Assembly (NCBI GenBank): GCA_049279675.1
Contig: JBAPOP010000162.1
Span: 62,001 to 126,000, forward strand
Direction of reading: 5' to 3'
Length of the DNA: 64,000 nt
From: Palsa-147 sp049279675
Lineage (GTDB): Bacteria > Acidobacteriota > Terriglobia > Acidiferrales > UBA7541
Part shown: positions 33,000-42,088 of the stretch, in pieces
How positions within the stretch are numbered: the stretch's first letter is position 1
Layout: every line of letters starts with the position of its first letter
The notes under the pieces: generated by a model
Told to the model about the DNA's origin: nothing
Databases searched by the model: none
Seen by the model: the letters and a program-made list of their open reading frames with translations, nothing else
Translations under genes and position numbers: made by a program

Positions 33000-34466
33000 C
33001 TACTTTGTCCCCGGCTCCCCAATTCCAAGGCGGTTCCACATGTCACCGACGCGCTGCTTCGTGGCGTCGTCCATTTTAATTTCGTCGGGCCATCCGCCGG
33101 AGTAACCTTCGCTCGCCCACTTGCGAGTCGCATCAATTCCCATTTTCGAGCCGTAGTCCTGCATGCGCGCGGCGTGATCGAGCGTGTCTACCGGGCCGAG
33201 GACGAATTCGACATCCCTTTCTGGATCAATCGCGCAGAGAGCTTTCCAAACGACTTCGCGCGAATTCTGAACGTCAACATCGTGATCCACGACAACGACG
33301 ACCTTCGTGAACATCGCCTGCCCCAACGACCAAATCGCATTCATGATTTTGCGCGCTTGACCGGGATATGATTTTCGAATCGCGACAATCATCAGGTTTT
33401 GGAAAATTCCCTCGGCGGGCATCGCCACGTCAACAATTTCGGGGAATTGCATCATCATCACCGGGAGAAAAATGCGCTCTATCGCGTGGCCCATCCAATA
33501 ATCCTCTTGCGGCGGCGGACCGACGATCGTCGTGAGGTAGATCGGATCCTTACGATGGGTTACGCAGGTAATGTGAAACGCCGGGTATTTTCCTTCAAGA
33601 GAATAGAAACCGGTGTGATCGCCGAAAGGGCCTTCGGTTCGCAACTCAGAGAGATCGACATATCCTTCGAGTACGAATTCCGAATTGGCGGGGACTTCGA
33701 GATCGACGGTTTCGCACTGGACCATTTCGACGGACTCGCGGCGAAGGAAGCCGGAAAACATGAACTCGTCTAAGTCCGGAGGAATTGGAAGAATGCCTGC
33801 GAGCGCCGTCGCTGGATCCGAGCCAATGGCTACTGCAACGTCGAGCTTTCCTGCAACCGACCGCGCGCGTGCCGAACGGTAGTGATCCGCGCCATGCTTC
33901 TGCGTTTGCCAGTGCATGCCTGTCGTGCGCTCGTCGAAAACCTGCATGCGGTAGCAGCCGACATTTCTTTTGCCGGTCTCCGGATTCTTCGTGATCACCA
34001 TCGGCCAAGTGATAAAACGACCACCATCTTGCGGCCAACATTTTAGAATCGGGAAATCGAATAATGAGAAACCATTTTTCTTGATGACTTCCTTGCACGG
34101 CCCCGACTTTACAGATTTCGGGAAAAAAGAACCGAGCTCAGCGAGCTTGGGAAGCATTCTTAATTTGTCGAATAAGCCCTGCGGCGATTGCAAATTTAAG
34201 AAAGATCGAATCCGTTCTGCGACGTCATCGAGATCGTTCACTTCGAGTGCCAGGTTCATTCGGCGCGCGCTGCCAACCGAATTGATGAGGAGCGGAAACT
34301 TCGAGCCCTTCGGGCGCTCGAAGAGCAATGCGGGGCCATTGGCCTTGCTCACCCGGTCGGTGATTTCCGTGATTTCAAGAACCGGATCCACTTCGACACT
34401 AATGCGGCGCAGTTCGCCTTCTTTATCGAGGCGGGAGATGAAATCTCGCAGGTCGCGATATGCCAA
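33000..34466 (-). CDS. UbiD family prenylated-FMN decarboxylase
   Basis: 488 residues from a TTG at 34466 (LAYRDLRDFISRL) with GGAG five bases before it; a GTG at 34508 is the alternative. UbiD features include the N-terminal AYRDLRDFI, ALLFERPKGSKFPLLINSVGSARRM, the metal and cofactor region NVGCYRMQVFDERTTGMHWQ, and the catalytic part FVLEGYVDLSELRTEGPFGDHTGFYS with the Glu-Arg-Glu set. It needs prenylated FMN made by UbiX, which is not nearby. It may be 4-hydroxy-3-polyprenylbenzoate decarboxylase of quinone synthesis or another aromatic decarboxylase; the context does not decide. Confidence 0.9.
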   Translation of the reverse strand: MAYRDLRDFISRLDKEGELRRISVEVDPVLEITEITDRVSKANGPALLFERPKGSKFPLLINSVGSARRMNLALEVNDLDDVAERIRSFLNLQSPQGLFDKLRMLPKLAELGSFFPKSVKSGPCKEVIKKNGFSLFDFPILKCWPQDGGRFITWPMVITKNPETGKRNVGCYRMQVFDERTTGMHWQTQKHGADHYRSARARSVAGKLDVAVAIGSDPATALAGILPIPPDLDEFMFSGFLRRESVEMVQCETVDLEVPANSEFVLEGYVDLSELRTEGPFGDHTGFYSLEGKYPAFHITCVTHRKDPIYLTTIVGPPPQEDYWMGHAIERIFLPVMMMQFPEIVDVAMPAEGIFQNLMIVAIRKSYPGQARKIMNAIWSLGQAMFTKVVVVVDHDVDVQNSREVVWKALCAIDPERDVEFVLGPVDTLDHAARMQDYGSKMGIDATRKWASEGYSGGWPDEIKMDDATKQRVGDMWNRLGIGEPGTK

Positions 34467-34565
34467 AGCTTCTCCAGACGCGCGATAAGTGCCGCACGCA
34501 AACTGCACACTCTAACACGGAGCCCGTCGATGGCAATACAGGGAGGAATGAGGTCAGTTGGCGTC

Positions 34566-34595
34566 TTGTCATGTCGTTCGGGGCGGTGCTATTCT
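34566..34595 (+). promoter_or_regulatory. Candidate promoter of tRNA-Gly
   Basis: TTGTCA (34566-34571) and TATTCT (34590-34595) are spaced by 18 bp, 20 bases before the tRNA 5' end. Confidence 0.45.
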
Positions 34596-34615
34596 GATGG
34601 CGCTTCGTGGATTGA

Positions 34616-34689
34616 GCGGGAGTGGTTCAGTGGCAGAACGCGAGCTTCCCAAGCTTGAGATGAGGGTTCGATTCCCTTCTCCCGCTCCA
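34616..34689 (+). tRNA. tRNA-Gly (anticodon CCC)
   Basis: A 74-nt cloverleaf with encoded CCA. The acceptor GCGGGAG pairs with CTCCCGC, the anticodon arm is CGAGC-TTCCCAA-GCTTG (anticodon CCC, reading GGG), and the T loop is GTTCGATT-like within GAGGGTTCGATTCCCTT. The discriminator is T. Confidence 0.95.
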
Positions 34690-34768
34690 GATTCTGAATG
34701 ACCGCGGTCGCGCGCCGGCTTCCCGATTTTCAAATTCAAAACATGCGAGCTAGGCTTAAAGCTTCACG

Positions 34769-35200
34769 CTATCTGGCTGCGGCGGCGCCGAATGAGAGTT
34801 GCTGCATTAGGCCAAGCTGGTCCCAATTGTCCCAACCGCGAATGATCTGACCGTTCTCTATCTGCGCGACTGAGATGCCGGTGATCTGCACTTTTTTGTT
34901 CGTCGCGGGCATACCGAGTTGATCGCCCGTGTGAGTCATTACGGCAGACCAACGGAGGGTCACTTTGTCGCCAGCGCCGAACACGTCTTCGATCGTAATT
35001 CTTATATCTGGAAACGCGCCGCGAAGGCGATTGACGAGTCCGACGAATTCGGCTGGCCCGTGAATTTCGACGCCGGGCCGGTCCTGACCGATGCCAATCG
35101 CATTTTCGGACATCAGATCGTAAACGGTCTGAATCCGCCCGTCGTTCCAAACTTCCTTGAACCATCGGCGCATCAGAGCAATATTCTCTTCGACTGACAT
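34769..35200 (-). CDS. SnoaL-like / NTF2-fold ester cyclase-type protein
   Basis: 143 residues. The pattern MSVEENIALMRRWFKEVWNDGRIQTVYDLMSENAIGIG, GPAEFVGLVNRLRGAFPDIRITIEDVFGAGDKVTLRWSA in pieces matches the SnoaL-like polyketide-cyclase group of the NTF2 fold, with the typical ISVAQIENGQIIRGWDNWDQLGLMQQL end. Members are often called ester cyclases but most have unknown substrates. It is a soluble single-domain protein. It lies alone after the tRNA, on the opposite strand. Confidence 0.85.
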   Translation of the reverse strand: MSVEENIALMRRWFKEVWNDGRIQTVYDLMSENAIGIGQDRPGVEIHGPAEFVGLVNRLRGAFPDIRITIEDVFGAGDKVTLRWSAVMTHTGDQLGMPATNKKVQITGISVAQIENGQIIRGWDNWDQLGLMQQLSFGAAAAR

Positions 35201-35446
35201 AGGCGCGCTCCTCGTTCAGAGTGGAAAGGCAGTTACAAATTTACAGCGCGACATCTTGACCGAACGATAAAGTACACCTACATTTCGCACGATGCAATGT
35301 TCCAGACAGATTCTCTCGGGCCCAATCTCCTAGCCGTCGAAAAATGGGGAAATGCGAATTTCTTGTCAGATCGCCAAGCAAATGTCGCGCGAAAAGCTTC
35401 CGGCAGGATGTTAGCGCGAGCATGAATTTCTTCTGATGCGCTGAAA

Positions 35447-36010
35447 TTATGCCAGTGCTTTCGGGATTGCTTCTTTCCAGCGGCCTTGTGCGCGGAGGAT
35501 CAATTCCACCACTTCGCGTGCGGCGCCATTTCCGCCGGAGGCGCGAGTGACGTAGTGCGCGGCTTTCTTCACTTCGTCGACGGCGTTTGCGGTCGCGACC
35601 GAGAGCCCAGCGTGCTCGAAAAGCGCGAGGTCGGGGAGATCGTCGCCGACGTATGCGGTGCCGGCATCGTCCACGCCGCTGAGCGCCTGACATTCGCGAT
35701 AAGCATCGAGTTTCTTCGCGCGCCCCTGATAGACGTAGTCCATTTTCATTTCTTTGGCGCGCTGGGTTGTTGCTGCCGAATTGCGCCCGGTGATCAGACC
35801 TGTCTTAATTCCCATGATGTGAGCGAGCGTGAGGCCCGCCCCATCGTGCGCGTCAAAAATCTTCAGCTCGCCCAAATCGCCGTCGGACATTTTCGCGAAG
35901 ATGCAGACCTTCCCATCGGTCAGCGTGCCATCCACGTCCAATAACAGGAGCCGGATTTTCTTCGCGCGTTTTAAGATGCTCGCCGAGACTCGCGGTGATT
36001 TCGAAGGCAA
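35447..36010 (-). CDS. kdsC: 3-deoxy-D-manno-octulosonate 8-phosphate phosphatase (HAD family)
   Basis: 187 residues. HAD motif I is LLLLDVDGTLTDG, with ITGRNS as motif II and GDDLPDLALFEHAGLSVA as motifs III and IV; the short cap-less form is that of KdsC. It hydrolyses Kdo-8-phosphate to Kdo in the cytosol. It follows kdsD by 24 bp. The C-terminal tail (RAQGRWKEAIPKALA) is slightly longer than in enterobacterial enzymes. The 245 bp after it, up to the SnoaL gene, show nothing recognisable. Confidence 0.93.
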   Translation of the reverse strand: MPSKSPRVSASILKRAKKIRLLLLDVDGTLTDGKVCIFAKMSDGDLGELKIFDAHDGAGLTLAHIMGIKTGLITGRNSAATTQRAKEMKMDYVYQGRAKKLDAYRECQALSGVDDAGTAYVGDDLPDLALFEHAGLSVATANAVDEVKKAAHYVTRASGGNGAAREVVELILRAQGRWKEAIPKALA

Positions 36011-36034
36011 TTCAGTTCTCCAGGGATCGAGATT

Positions 36035-36994
36035 TCAGAAAAGCTGCAGCGTCCAAAGATCGTGGATATGGACGACGCCTTGAAGGCGATGCTCGGAATC
36101 CACGACGAGCACCGACGTGATGCGCTTCTGCTCCATGATGCGGAGCGCGCTGGCGGCGAGTTCGTCAGCGTGAAGCGTGGTCGGATTCTTGGTCATGCAT
36201 TCGGCCGCGGCGAGATCCAGCACGTCTTTGCGCCGCTGCTCCATCATGCGCCGGAGATCGCCGTCAGTGATGATGCCTAAAAGTTTTTTCTCGCCATCCA
36301 CGACCGCCGCCACGCCAAGGCCTTTGCGGCTCATTTCATAAATCACATCGGGCATTCTTGTCGTGGGCCCGACGCAGGGAAGATCGTCGCCCGAGTGCAT
36401 TAGTGATTCAAGGCGGCGCAATCGCTTGCCGAGCTTGCCGCCCGGGTGAAGCGCCGCGAAGTCGTGTTCCTTGAAGTCGCGGCGTTCGAGCAACGAAATC
36501 GCGAGAGCATCGCCCATGGCTAGAGCAGCGGCGATCGAAGCTGTAGGGGCAAGATTCAGCGAGCACGCTTCTTCCTTTACGGCAATGTCGAGGACGACGT
36601 CGCTCGCAGCGGCAAGCGTAGAACGCGAATTCGCGGTGAGCGTCACCAGCGAAATTCCCAAGCGTTTCAGCGTCTCGATCATGTCGAGGAGTTCCTGAGT
36701 TTCGCCGCTCACGGAAATCGCCAACATCACGTCATCGCTGACGAGCATTCCGAGATCGCCATGGGCCGCGTCGGCAGCGTGCAGAAAAAAGGACGGGGTA
36801 CCGATGCTGGCAAACGTCGCCGAAATCTTCCGGCCGATTAGACCAGACTTGCCCATTCCAGTGACGACGACGCGGCCTTTGCAACCGAATAGCGCTTCGA
36901 CGGCTTTTTCGAAACTCGCGTCCAGACGCTCAATTAATCCAGCAATGGCCTCTGCTTCAATTCGAAGAACTCGTTTGGCGGTTTCGAGGCTCAT
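36035..36994 (-). CDS. kdsD: Arabinose-5-phosphate isomerase KdsD/KpsF
   Basis: 319 residues from the ATG at 36994 (MSLETAKRVL), which overlaps the kdsA stop as ATGA. An SIS domain (about 30-180) carries VVTGMGKSGLIGRKISATFASIGTPSFFLH split over its core and AISVSGETQELLDMI; two CBS domains (about 200-319) follow. It converts ribulose-5-phosphate to arabinose-5-phosphate, the precursor of Kdo. The overlap with kdsA supports one transcript for the Kdo genes. Confidence 0.95.
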   Translation of the reverse strand: MSLETAKRVLRIEAEAIAGLIERLDASFEKAVEALFGCKGRVVVTGMGKSGLIGRKISATFASIGTPSFFLHAADAAHGDLGMLVSDDVMLAISVSGETQELLDMIETLKRLGISLVTLTANSRSTLAAASDVVLDIAVKEEACSLNLAPTASIAAALAMGDALAISLLERRDFKEHDFAALHPGGKLGKRLRRLESLMHSGDDLPCVGPTTRMPDVIYEMSRKGLGVAAVVDGEKKLLGIITDGDLRRMMEQRRKDVLDLAAAECMTKNPTTLHADELAASALRIMEQKRITSVLVVDSEHRLQGVVHIHDLWTLQLF

Positions 36995-37836
36995 TGGCCC
37001 CCCGCGTTCCACTCGCGCACGAGTTTCGAGATTTGCAGCAGCCTTTTTAACAGCGGGCGAAATTCTTGCAACGGAAGGGCGTTGGTACCGTCGGAGAGCG
37101 CTTTCGAGGGATTGTCGTGCACTTCGATAAAAATGCCATCCACGCCGACCGCGGCGCTAGCACGCGCGAGAGGTTCGATAAATTCCGGCTCCCCCCCACT
37201 CGACTTCCCTTCACCGCCCGGCAACTGCACTGAATGTGTCGCGTCGAAGACAACCGGATACCCGAACTTGCGCATGATGGGAAGCGAGCGCATGTCCACA
37301 ACGAGATTCTGATATCCAAATGACGCTCCGCGTTCGGTGAGAATAATTTTCGTGTTGCCGGTGCTCGCGACCTTTTCGACGGCGTTTCCCATCTCTGCCG
37401 GGGAGACGAACTGGCCTTTCTTGATATTCACGGCGCGGCCGGAACGTCCGGCAGCCACCAGCAGATCGGTTTGGCGGCACAGAAATGCGGGGATTTGTAG
37501 CACGTCGCATACCTCAGCCGCGGGCGCGACTTGAGATGTATCGTGAACATCGGTGAGGATCGGTAAGCCCGTGCGCTTCGCGATCGCGGCGAGAATTCTC
37601 AATCCCTCTTTTAGTCCCGGCCCGCGATAGGACGAAACCGAAGTGCGATTCGCCTTGTCGTAAGACGCCTTAAAGATGAGCGGCACGGTCAGCTCGCGAC
37701 AAGCCGCGGCTAAATTCTCAGCGATGGACGATGCATGCGCCTCGCTTTCGATCACGCACGGGCCGGCGATCACGAACAGGGGCGCATTGCCACCGAGCGT
37801 GACGTTTCCTACCGTAAATGTCGAGACGTCGCTCAT
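36991..37836 (-). CDS. kdsA: 3-deoxy-8-phosphooctulonate synthase (Kdo-8-phosphate synthase)
   Basis: 281 residues, normal length. FVIAGPCVIESEAHA, KASYDKANRTSVSSYRGPG, LPILTDVHDTSQ, IPAFLCRQTDLLVAAG and VFDATHSVQLPGG are the family motifs. It joins phosphoenolpyruvate and arabinose-5-phosphate. The FLCRQT segment and the metal-ligand region suggest a metal-dependent or -independent form that cannot be told apart here. It is 79 bp downstream of pyrG and overlaps kdsD. Confidence 0.96.
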   Translation of the reverse strand: MSDVSTFTVGNVTLGGNAPLFVIAGPCVIESEAHASSIAENLAAACRELTVPLIFKASYDKANRTSVSSYRGPGLKEGLRILAAIAKRTGLPILTDVHDTSQVAPAAEVCDVLQIPAFLCRQTDLLVAAGRSGRAVNIKKGQFVSPAEMGNAVEKVASTGNTKIILTERGASFGYQNLVVDMRSLPIMRKFGYPVVFDATHSVQLPGGEGKSSGGEPEFIEPLARASAAVGVDGIFIEVHDNPSKALSDGTNALPLQEFRPLLKRLLQISKLVREWNAGGQ

Positions 37837-37915
37837 GCGATCAAATCGTTTGGAATTCGCTTGAAAAGCCTATGCGGGATTGACATGGATTGCAACCGAA
37901 GGAAACCGATAATCT

Positions 37916-39577
37916 TTAGTCCGAAGTTTCCGCCGTCCGAACGCGAGCTTCGACGGAGCCAGCATGCCGGTGGCGGCGATGTTCGTAACTCGCATGAATG
38001 AACGCCGCAAAGAGCGGATGCGGCGTGAGCGGCTTGGATTTGAATTCGGGGTGAAACTGAACGCCGACGAACCAGGGATGATCGGCCAATTCTACAATTT
38101 CTACGTATACGCCGTCCGGAGTCTTGCCAGTGATGCGGAATCCCGCTGCGATCAAAGTGGATTCGAAATCGCGATTGAACTCGTAGCGGTGACGATGGCG
38201 TTCGGAAATCTCAAGCTGGCCGTACGCGCGATGCGCGAACGAACCCGGTTCGAGCTTGCATGGCCATGCGCCTAGGCGCATCGTCCCGCCCATTTCGTCC
38301 ACGCCGAGAAGTTCGCGCAGCTTATAGATGACGCGATTCGGCGTGGTGGGATCGAATTCGGTGCTATCGGCACGCTCGACATGACACACCTGACGGGCAT
38401 ACTCAATCGTCGCGCACTGCATACCGAGGCAAATCCCGAAGAACGGAACTTTTTTCTCGCGCGCGTATGTGATCGCGTGAACCATCCCCGCGATTCCGCG
38501 CTTGCCGAATCCGCCTGGAATCAGGATGCCGTCCACGTGGCGCAGCCGCCGCTCCGCGGTCGCAGCGGAATCGATTTCTTCCGCTTCGATCCATTCGATG
38601 ACGGTCCTTTGATGGCTCGCCAGTCCGCCGTGAACCAGCGCTTCGCGCAAACTCTTGTACGCATCTTCGAGTTGCACGTACTTGCCAACCACTCCGATGC
38701 GAACTTCGCCTTCCGGATGCTCGAGGCGTTCGAGCATCGCGATCCATTTGCCGAGATCACGAGCGGGCGCGTCGATACGAAGCAGACGCAGCACCTGATC
38801 GTCGAGGCCTTCTGCAGCGAGCGACATCGGCACTTCGTAAATGTTGCCCACATCGGGCGCGGAAATGACGGATGACTCGGCGACGTTGCAGAATAGCGCT
38901 ATCTTCGACTTCAAATCGCGCTCGAGTTGGCGATCGCTCCTGCAGATGAGAATGTCCGGCTGGATTCCGATGCTCAGCAATTCTTTGACACTGTGCTGAG
39001 TCGGCTTCGTTTTCAGTTCGCCGGCGGTCGGAATGTACGGTACGAGCGTCAAATGGACGAAAATTACGTTTTCGGGCCCAAGCTCAAGGCGCATCTGGCG
39101 GATCGCTTCGAGGAAAGGCAGCGATTCAATGTCGCCGACCGTCCCGCCGATCTCGACGATGACGACGTCAACCGCGTCGGTGACCTTTCGAAACGCGTCC
39201 TTGATTTCGTCGGTAACGTGCGGAATTACTTGGACTGTCTTGCCGAGGTAATCGCCGCGGCGTTCCTTGGTGAGGATGGCTTCGTAGATTCGGCCTGTCG
39301 TCCAATTGTGATCGCGTGTGAGCTTTGCTGAAGTGAATCGTTCGTAGTGGCCGAGATCGAGATCCGTTTCGGCGCCGTCATCAGTGACAAACACTTCACC
39401 GTGCTGGTACGGACTCATCGTGCCGGGATCAACGTTTAAGTAGGGATCGCACTTCTGGAGGGTTACTTTAAGGCCGCGGCTTTCCAGCAAACAGCCCATC
39501 GAAGCCGCTGCAACGCCCTTACCAAGAGAAGAAACCACGCCGCCCGTAACGAAGATGAACTTCGGGCCGGTCCGCAA
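37916..39577 (-). CDS. pyrG: CTP synthase
   Basis: 553 residues starting with TTG at 39577; an in-frame stop three codons upstream rules out an earlier start, and GGAGG lies 12 bases before it. The synthase half has FVTGGVVSSLGKG, DPYLNVDPGTMSPYQHGEVFVTDDGAE (read in parts) and the glutaminase half has FFGICLGMQCA with the nucleophile Cys and a His/Glu pair near HPEFKSKP. It makes CTP from UTP and glutamine. CTP is the co-substrate of KdsB, which explains its place at the head of the Kdo genes. Confidence 0.97.
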   Translation of the reverse strand: MRTGPKFIFVTGGVVSSLGKGVAAASMGCLLESRGLKVTLQKCDPYLNVDPGTMSPYQHGEVFVTDDGAETDLDLGHYERFTSAKLTRDHNWTTGRIYEAILTKERRGDYLGKTVQVIPHVTDEIKDAFRKVTDAVDVVIVEIGGTVGDIESLPFLEAIRQMRLELGPENVIFVHLTLVPYIPTAGELKTKPTQHSVKELLSIGIQPDILICRSDRQLERDLKSKIALFCNVAESSVISAPDVGNIYEVPMSLAAEGLDDQVLRLLRIDAPARDLGKWIAMLERLEHPEGEVRIGVVGKYVQLEDAYKSLREALVHGGLASHQRTVIEWIEAEEIDSAATAERRLRHVDGILIPGGFGKRGIAGMVHAITYAREKKVPFFGICLGMQCATIEYARQVCHVERADSTEFDPTTPNRVIYKLRELLGVDEMGGTMRLGAWPCKLEPGSFAHRAYGQLEISERHRHRYEFNRDFESTLIAAGFRITGKTPDGVYVEIVELADHPWFVGVQFHPEFKSKPLTPHPLFAAFIHASYEHRRHRHAGSVEARVRTAETSD

Positions 39578-39616
39578 GGTCTGTTAAATTCCTCCGGTCA
39601 GGTCTGCGTACAACGC

Positions 39617-39645
39617 ATTATGCGTGGAACCGTGCTACGTGTCAA
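39617..39645 (-). promoter_or_regulatory. Promoter of the pyrG-kdsA-kdsD-kdsC cluster
   Basis: On the minus strand TTGACA (39645-39640) and CATAAT (39622-39617) have a 17-bp spacer, about 40 bp before the pyrG start codon. Confidence 0.7.
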
Positions 39646-39783
39646 ATCACGAATCCGTGGGGCTGGAATTCAATTTTTCCAATCACTGGGGCAATTGGGA
39701 GCAGTTGGATTCCCTTCCTGGAGCGGTTGAATGAAGGATTAGTCCGTGGTGTGATTGCAGCACGACGTGACGGAGACGTGACC

Positions 39784-40122
39784 ATGACTCGCAATGATTT
39801 TCGAAGGCTCGCCCTGAGTTTCCCAGAAACCACAGAGAACGAGCACATGGGCCATCCTGATTTTCGGGTGCGCGGGAAGATCTTCGCGACGCTTGACTAT
39901 CCAGATGAACGTTGGGGGATGGTCAAGCTCATGCCGGATCAGCAGGAAGACTTCTCGCATGCGGAGCCTGGTGTTTTTGTTCCGGTCAAGGGCGCGTGGG
40001 GTCGCCGGGGCGCCACTAGCGTGCTGCTGCGCTCGGCCAAGAGCTCGTCTCTGAAGCGCGCGTTAGGCCTTGCGTGGTGCAATATCGCTCCGAAGAAACT
40101 CGCTGAATCATTCGAGGGATGA
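39784..40122 (+). CDS. MmcQ/YjbR family protein
   Basis: 112 residues from the ATG at 39784 (MTRNDFRRLALSFPET) with GGAG eight bases upstream. PETTENEHMGHPDFRVRGKIFATLDYPDERWGMVKL, read in parts, is the characteristic YjbR/MmcQ pattern of a CyaY-like double-wing fold. Some members bind DNA and some have been linked to antibiotic resistance, but the function is unknown. It lies on the plus strand between pyrG and kdsB, breaking up the Kdo genes. Confidence 0.88.
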   Translation: MTRNDFRRLALSFPETTENEHMGHPDFRVRGKIFATLDYPDERWGMVKLMPDQQEDFSHAEPGVFVPVKGAWGRRGATSVLLRSAKSSSLKRALGLAWCNIAPKKLAESFEG

Positions 40123-40143
40123 CCGTTCGCCGGCTGGAAAGTC

Positions 40144-40905
40144 TTAGGACAGTCCGCTGTCGCTCAAGATTTTTTCGACACGGGGTACATCGGCCGGGAC
40201 ATCCACGCTGACGGCATCGTACTCGCTCTCCACGATGCGAATCTTGTAGCCATTCTCCAGCCAACGCAATTGTTCGAGTTGCTCGACGCGCTCGAGCTCC
40301 CCGGGCGGGAGCGTTGGAAAATCCAGCAGCGCTTCATGCCGAAAGGCGTAGAGGCCGATGTGTTTCCAATGGCGCGCGGCGACACTCGCGCCGGTATCGC
40401 GCACCCACGGGATCGGAGCGCGCGAAAAGTAGAGCGCGTTGCCATCGAAATCGATCACAGCCTTAACCACGTTTGGATCCATGATCTCTGCGGGCGCGCG
40501 TATCAACGAGCAAGGCGTGGCGACATGAATTTCGGCGTCTTCTTCCATAGCGACGACGAGCGCGTCTATCACTTCTGGATCAATTAGCGGCTCGTCGCCC
40601 TGGACATTCAGATAGATTGCAGCCGAAACGTGAGCAGCGATTTCGGCTGCGCGCTCCGTGCCGCAATGATGGTCCTTGCGGGTCATCATCGCTTCTCCGC
40701 CGAAGGATTTCACGGCATCCGCGATGCGAGTGTCGTCCGTCGCCACAATTACGCGAGCGATGCGTTTTGCCTGCTTTGTGCGTTCATACACGCGCTGGAT
40801 CATCGCCAGACCGGCGATCGGGGCCAGCGGCTTTCCGGGGAAACGCGACGATTCGTAGCGCGCCGGAATGACAGCGACTGCGTTGAGCTCAGAGGTATTC
40901 GCCAT
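40144..40905 (-). CDS. kdsB: 3-deoxy-manno-octulosonate cytidylyltransferase (CMP-Kdo synthetase)
   Basis: 253 residues. AVIPARYESSRFPGKPLAPIAG is the nucleotide-binding start, and MTRKDHHCGTERAAEIA, VQGDEPLIDPEVIDAL, YFSRAPIPW and the end LEQLEQLRWLENGY complete the family. It activates Kdo with CTP for transfer to lipid A. It is on the same strand as the pyrG-kds cluster but upstream and separated by the YjbR gene, so it is a separate unit. Confidence 0.96.
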   Translation of the reverse strand: MANTSELNAVAVIPARYESSRFPGKPLAPIAGLAMIQRVYERTKQAKRIARVIVATDDTRIADAVKSFGGEAMMTRKDHHCGTERAAEIAAHVSAAIYLNVQGDEPLIDPEVIDALVVAMEEDAEIHVATPCSLIRAPAEIMDPNVVKAVIDFDGNALYFSRAPIPWVRDTGASVAARHWKHIGLYAFRHEALLDFPTLPPGELERVEQLEQLRWLENGYKIRIVESEYDAVSVDVPADVPRVEKILSDSGLS

Positions 40906-41009
40906 CGATTAGCTCGAAAATACGCCGAATCATAGCACGCGCGCCGTGGATGCGGCGGGTGCCCCAAAAGCGCCAGGGTGTCCGATTGAAAAATTTACAA
41001 ATCTGCGGC

Positions 41010-41037
41010 TTGCTTTGCAATCGCCGAGTGATAGAAT
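41010..41037 (+). promoter_or_regulatory. Candidate promoter of the tandem VWFA genes
   Basis: TTGCTT (41010-41015), a 16-bp spacer and TAGAAT (41032-41037). The predicted start near 41044 leaves only about 8 to 13 bases before the ATGs at 41052 (out of frame) and 41057. Confidence 0.45.
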
Positions 41038-41056
41038 TCGCGACTAGAGAGATGGG

Positions 41057-42088
41057 ATGGTGCGCCGTCCCCTGCGGCGGACTTCCCACGGGGGACCCTT
41101 GAGCGGTCACGCCACACCGCCTTCCGCGACATGGATTCGTGGAGTCGCGTGTGTTGCGATTCTTTCCTGCGTCCTGCTTCCCGAAAGCGTGTTTCCGCAA
41201 ACCTCCGCACCAGCGGCGCCCGATAAACCACAAGTCGCTAAGAAAACTGGAAAGAGCATGAAGGTGGACGTAGACATGACTCTCGTCAACGTCACCGTAA
41301 CCGATCCTTACGGCCGGCTGGTAACGGGCCTCGAGCAGAATAATTTCCGAGTGTTCGAGGACAACACCGAGCAGGAAGTCGTGCGGTTTTCGAGTGAAGA
41401 TGTCCCGATTTCAATGGGCGTGATTTTCGATATGAGCGGCAGTATGGCGGACAAATTTGAAAAGTCGCGCCTCGCCGCCGTGCAATTTTTCAAGACGGCG
41501 AATCCTCAGGATGAGTTCTGCCTTGTCGATTTCAATGATCGCGCGCAACTCGCGAGCCCGTTCACGCCGAGCGTCGAAGAGCTTCAGGATCGCCTGATGT
41601 ACTCATCCGCGCACGGGCAGACGGCTCTCTTCGACGGTGTCTATCTCGGGCTGAGCCAGATGAAAGGCGCACAGAACTCGAAAAAGGCTTTGCTCATCAT
41701 CTCCGACGGAGGCGATAATCATAGCCGGTACAGCGAAACTGACGTTCGCAAGTATCTAAAGGAAGCGGACGTTCAGCTGTATGCGATCGGCATCTTCGAT
41801 CAGGGCGAATTCAAGACGATCGAAGAGAAAGAGGGGCCTGAACTCCTCTCCGAAATGACCGAGTTGACCGGCGGACGGACTTTCACGGTCTCGAACCTGT
41901 CCGATTTGCCGGATGTCGCATCAAAGATCAGTATGGAGTTGCGGAATCAATATGTTCTTGGATATCGCCCCAGTGATCGAGCGCGAGACGGCAGATGGAG
42001 AAAGATTAAAGTCCGCCTGCGCCCCCCGAAGGGATTGCCGCCCCTGCAAGTGTTTGCGCGGACCGGGTACTTCGCACCGGGCCATTAG
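41057..42088 (+). CDS. Exported VWFA-related acidobacterial protein with MIDAS
   Basis: 343 residues. A basic N-terminus and hydrophobic stretch (about 27-43, IRGVACVAILSCVLLP) form a signal peptide. The conserved lead VNVTVTDPYGRLVTGLEQNNFRVFED is followed by a von Willebrand type A domain with an intact metal site, DMSGSM (Asp125, Ser127, Ser129), and TALFDGVYLGL and LLIISDGGDN as later MIDAS parts. The end RNQYVLGYRPSDRARDGRWRKIKVRL is typical. It should bind a protein or peptide partner in the periplasm. A paralogue follows directly and overlaps its 3' end. Confidence 0.88.
   Translation: MVRRPLRRTSHGGPLSGHATPPSATWIRGVACVAILSCVLLPESVFPQTSAPAAPDKPQVAKKTGKSMKVDVDMTLVNVTVTDPYGRLVTGLEQNNFRVFEDNTEQEVVRFSSEDVPISMGVIFDMSGSMADKFEKSRLAAVQFFKTANPQDEFCLVDFNDRAQLASPFTPSVEELQDRLMYSSAHGQTALFDGVYLGLSQMKGAQNSKKALLIISDGGDNHSRYSETDVRKYLKEADVQLYAIGIFDQGEFKTIEEKEGPELLSEMTELTGGRTFTVSNLSDLPDVASKISMELRNQYVLGYRPSDRARDGRWRKIKVRLRPPKGLPPLQVFARTGYFAPGH

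Noticed and set aside
41913..42053. ATG at 41913 as start of the second VWFA gene
   Set aside because: It would lie 175 bp inside the upstream gene and place about 70 polar residues before the signal peptide.
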